From assembly GCA_943325425.2 (NCBI GenBank), contig CALPPJ020000080.1, positions 1 to 6,523 of the forward strand: a DNA stretch of 6,523 nt. The letters are read 5' to 3'. Shown here one piece after another: positions 5,279-6,523 of this stretch. The notes beneath the pieces are model-generated. The model saw only the letters and a list, made by a program, of their open reading frames with translations, ran no database searches and had not been told where the DNA came from. The DNA comes from Bifidobacterium breve. GTDB taxonomy: Bacteria; Actinomycetota; Acidimicrobiia; Acidimicrobiales; Ilumatobacteraceae. Within the stretch, counting starts at the first letter, position 1, and each line of letters begins with the position of its first letter. A program made the translations under genes and the position numbers.

Positions 5279-6523
5279 CCTCGGTTCCCTTCTTTTCAAT
5301 CGTCACTCCAGTCTTCAATCCACCAATCAACGCGTTTCGCAAGTGCATAGCATCAGTTTCCCAGCAAACTTGCAATGACTGGGAGTGGATTTTGGTTGAC
5401 GACGGCAGCAACGATCCCGAAGTCATCCAGGTTCTGGACTTCATTGAGATGAACCCTCAGGTGACAGTGATTCGCCGCGAAGTTAACGGCGGCATTGTGG
5501 CTGCTTCCAACGATGGATTCAATGCTGTCCGCGGGGAATTTATTGCCCTGCTCGACCATGATGATCTATTGACCACGGATGCATTAGAGACAGTCCAAAA
5601 GCTTCTGATTGAAAATTCAGATGTCGATTACGTCTACTCAGACGAAGACAAGGTCAATGAAGAAGGTCATTTCTTTGGCCATTTTAGTAAGCCTCGATTT
5701 TCGCCCGAGCGCCTTCGTGGACAAAACTATTGCTGTCACTTTTCGGTCATACGTTCCTCATTAGCGCAAGAGCTCGGCGGATTTCGCGAGGGGTTTGATG
5801 GCTCCCAGGACTACGACCTATTCCTACGAATCACCGAGCAAGCCCGCGCTATCGCTCACATCCCGAAAGTTCTCTATCACTGGCGATCAATCAAAGGTTC
5901 AGCTTCGCTCGACGCTGAAGCAAAACCCTATGCGCTGATCGCCGCACAAAGAGCGGTTCAGGAACATCTGGACAGAGTCGGAATCCCAGGGACTGTTGAA
6001 ACGACACCCGAGTTCTATCTAAAAACAATTCGTACCCTCACTCAGCGCCCGCGAGTGAGCATCATCATTCCTACTTGCGGAACCGAAAAACGGGTGTGGG
6101 GTCGCGACATGGTGCTCGTTGAAACTGCAGTTGCCAGCATCGTCCAAAGGTCTACTTATAACGATTATGAAATCATTGTGGTGTACGACAGTCACACGCC
6201 AGATGAGGTACTCACACGGCTATCGAAGATCGCCGGTTCACGTTTAGTGCTCGCCGAGTACACCAAGCCATTTAACTTTTCCGAAAAAATCAACCTCGGT
6301 GCAGTTCGGGCAACTGGCGATGTATTGATTCTGCTTAATGACGATACCCAGATTCATTCACCCGATTGGATTGAGGGTTTGATCTGCTTCCTCGAGCAAT
6401 CTGATGTTGGCATGGTTGGACCCAAACTTTTATTGGAAGATATGCGTATCCAAAGTGCGGGTCATTGTTACAAAAATGGTGCACATAACGGGGCCAGCGG
6501 ATGCTCGTATCAGGAAGCCGGTC
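5275..6523 (+). CDS. Tandem GT2-GT2 glycosyltransferase, truncated by the window end
   Basis: An open frame from ATG 5275 runs through the window end, giving 416 residues without a stop. Residues about 5-205 form a complete GT2 domain: FFSIVTPVFNPP, VDDGSNDP (41-48), NGGIVAASNDGF (71-82), LLDHDDLL with DHD as the DXD motif (94-96), YSDEDK (121-126), GSQDYDLFLR (176-185) and HWR (202-204). A second GT2 domain begins with PRVSIIIPT (259-267), continues with FNFSEKINLGAVRATGD (333-349) and LLNDDT (353-358), and is cut near residue 416. This architecture is common among actinobacterial and proteobacterial surface-glycan transferases, with two active sites that may alternate linkages in a repeat unit. 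The start overlaps the coiled-coil gene's stop as ATGA, with GGGG 6 bases upstream; an ATG at 5271 is in another frame that soon stops. The coiled-coil segment often found at the N-terminus of such enzymes is absent here and is encoded by the preceding gene. Sugar specificity is unknown. Confidence 0.9.
   Translation, partial: MTSVPFFSIVTPVFNPPINAFRKCIASVSQQTCNDWEWILVDDGSNDPEVIQVLDFIEMNPQVTVIRREVNGGIVAASNDGFNAVRGEFIALLDHDDLLTTDALETVQKLLIENSDVDYVYSDEDKVNEEGHFFGHFSKPRFSPERLRGQNYCCHFSVIRSSLAQELGGFREGFDGSQDYDLFLRITEQARAIAHIPKVLYHWRSIKGSASLDAEAKPYALIAAQRAVQEHLDRVGIPGTVETTPEFYLKTIRTLTQRPRVSIIIPTCGTEKRVWGRDMVLVETAVASIVQRSTYNDYEIIVVYDSHTPDEVLTRLSKIAGSRLVLAEYTKPFNFSEKINLGAVRATGDVLILLNDDTQIHSPDWIEGLICFLEQSDVGMVGPKLLLEDMRIQSAGHCYKNGAHNGASGCSYQEAG

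Noticed and set aside
5271..5377. ATG at 5271 as the tandem glycosyltransferase start
   Set aside because: That frame meets a TGA within about 35 codons, whereas ATG 5275 opens the frame carrying all GT2 motifs.

Overview
This 6.5 kb window is part of a cell-surface polysaccharide locus. It holds a complete but physically split ABC-2 glycan exporter (ATPase Wzt, permease Wzm), three glycosyltransferase genes and one small coiled-coil protein. Base composition looks intermediate, roughly half G+C. The protein style (Wzt with a C-terminal glycan-binding domain, arginine-rich glycosyltransferase tail, coiled coil ending in an SRTWR motif before a tandem GT2) and a TANNNT-type promoter placed for leaderless translation suggest an actinobacterium of moderate GC, perhaps an aquatic Acidimicrobiia-like lineage. 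That placement is an inference of low confidence.

Layout: positions 1-1768 are on the minus strand and read leftward. They carry wzt (554-1768) followed, after one base, by the N-terminal 184 residues of a GT2 glycosyltransferase cut by the window edge. A short divergent control region (about 1769-1864) contains a plausible promoter, repeated AACAT half-sites and a perfect 12-bp palindrome. From 1865 everything reads rightward: a large GT2-GT4 fusion glycosyltransferase (1865-3985), wzm (3999-4808), a 116-base spacer with a hairpin that covers the next ribosome binding site, a 117-residue coiled-coil protein (4925-5278), and a tandem GT2-GT2 glycosyltransferase (5275 to beyond the window end) that overlaps the coiled-coil gene by ATGA.

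How it works together (inference from families): the GT2, GT2-GT4 and GT2-GT2 enzymes would build a lipid-linked glycan at the cytoplasmic face. Wzm and Wzt would export it, with the Wzt C-terminal beta-sandwich probably recognising the finished chain. The coiled-coil protein may help organise the downstream tandem enzyme.

I see no RNA genes, CRISPR, insertion sequences or attachment sites. The points most worth a second look are the 12-bp palindrome GAACATATGTTC, which fits the Gram-positive LexA (SOS) box core and covers the likely start codon of the fusion glycosyltransferase; the Shine-Dalgarno-masking hairpin before the coiled-coil gene; the wzm/wzt split across divergent operons; and the coiled-coil segment encoded separately from its glycosyltransferase. 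No wholly new system is demonstrated.
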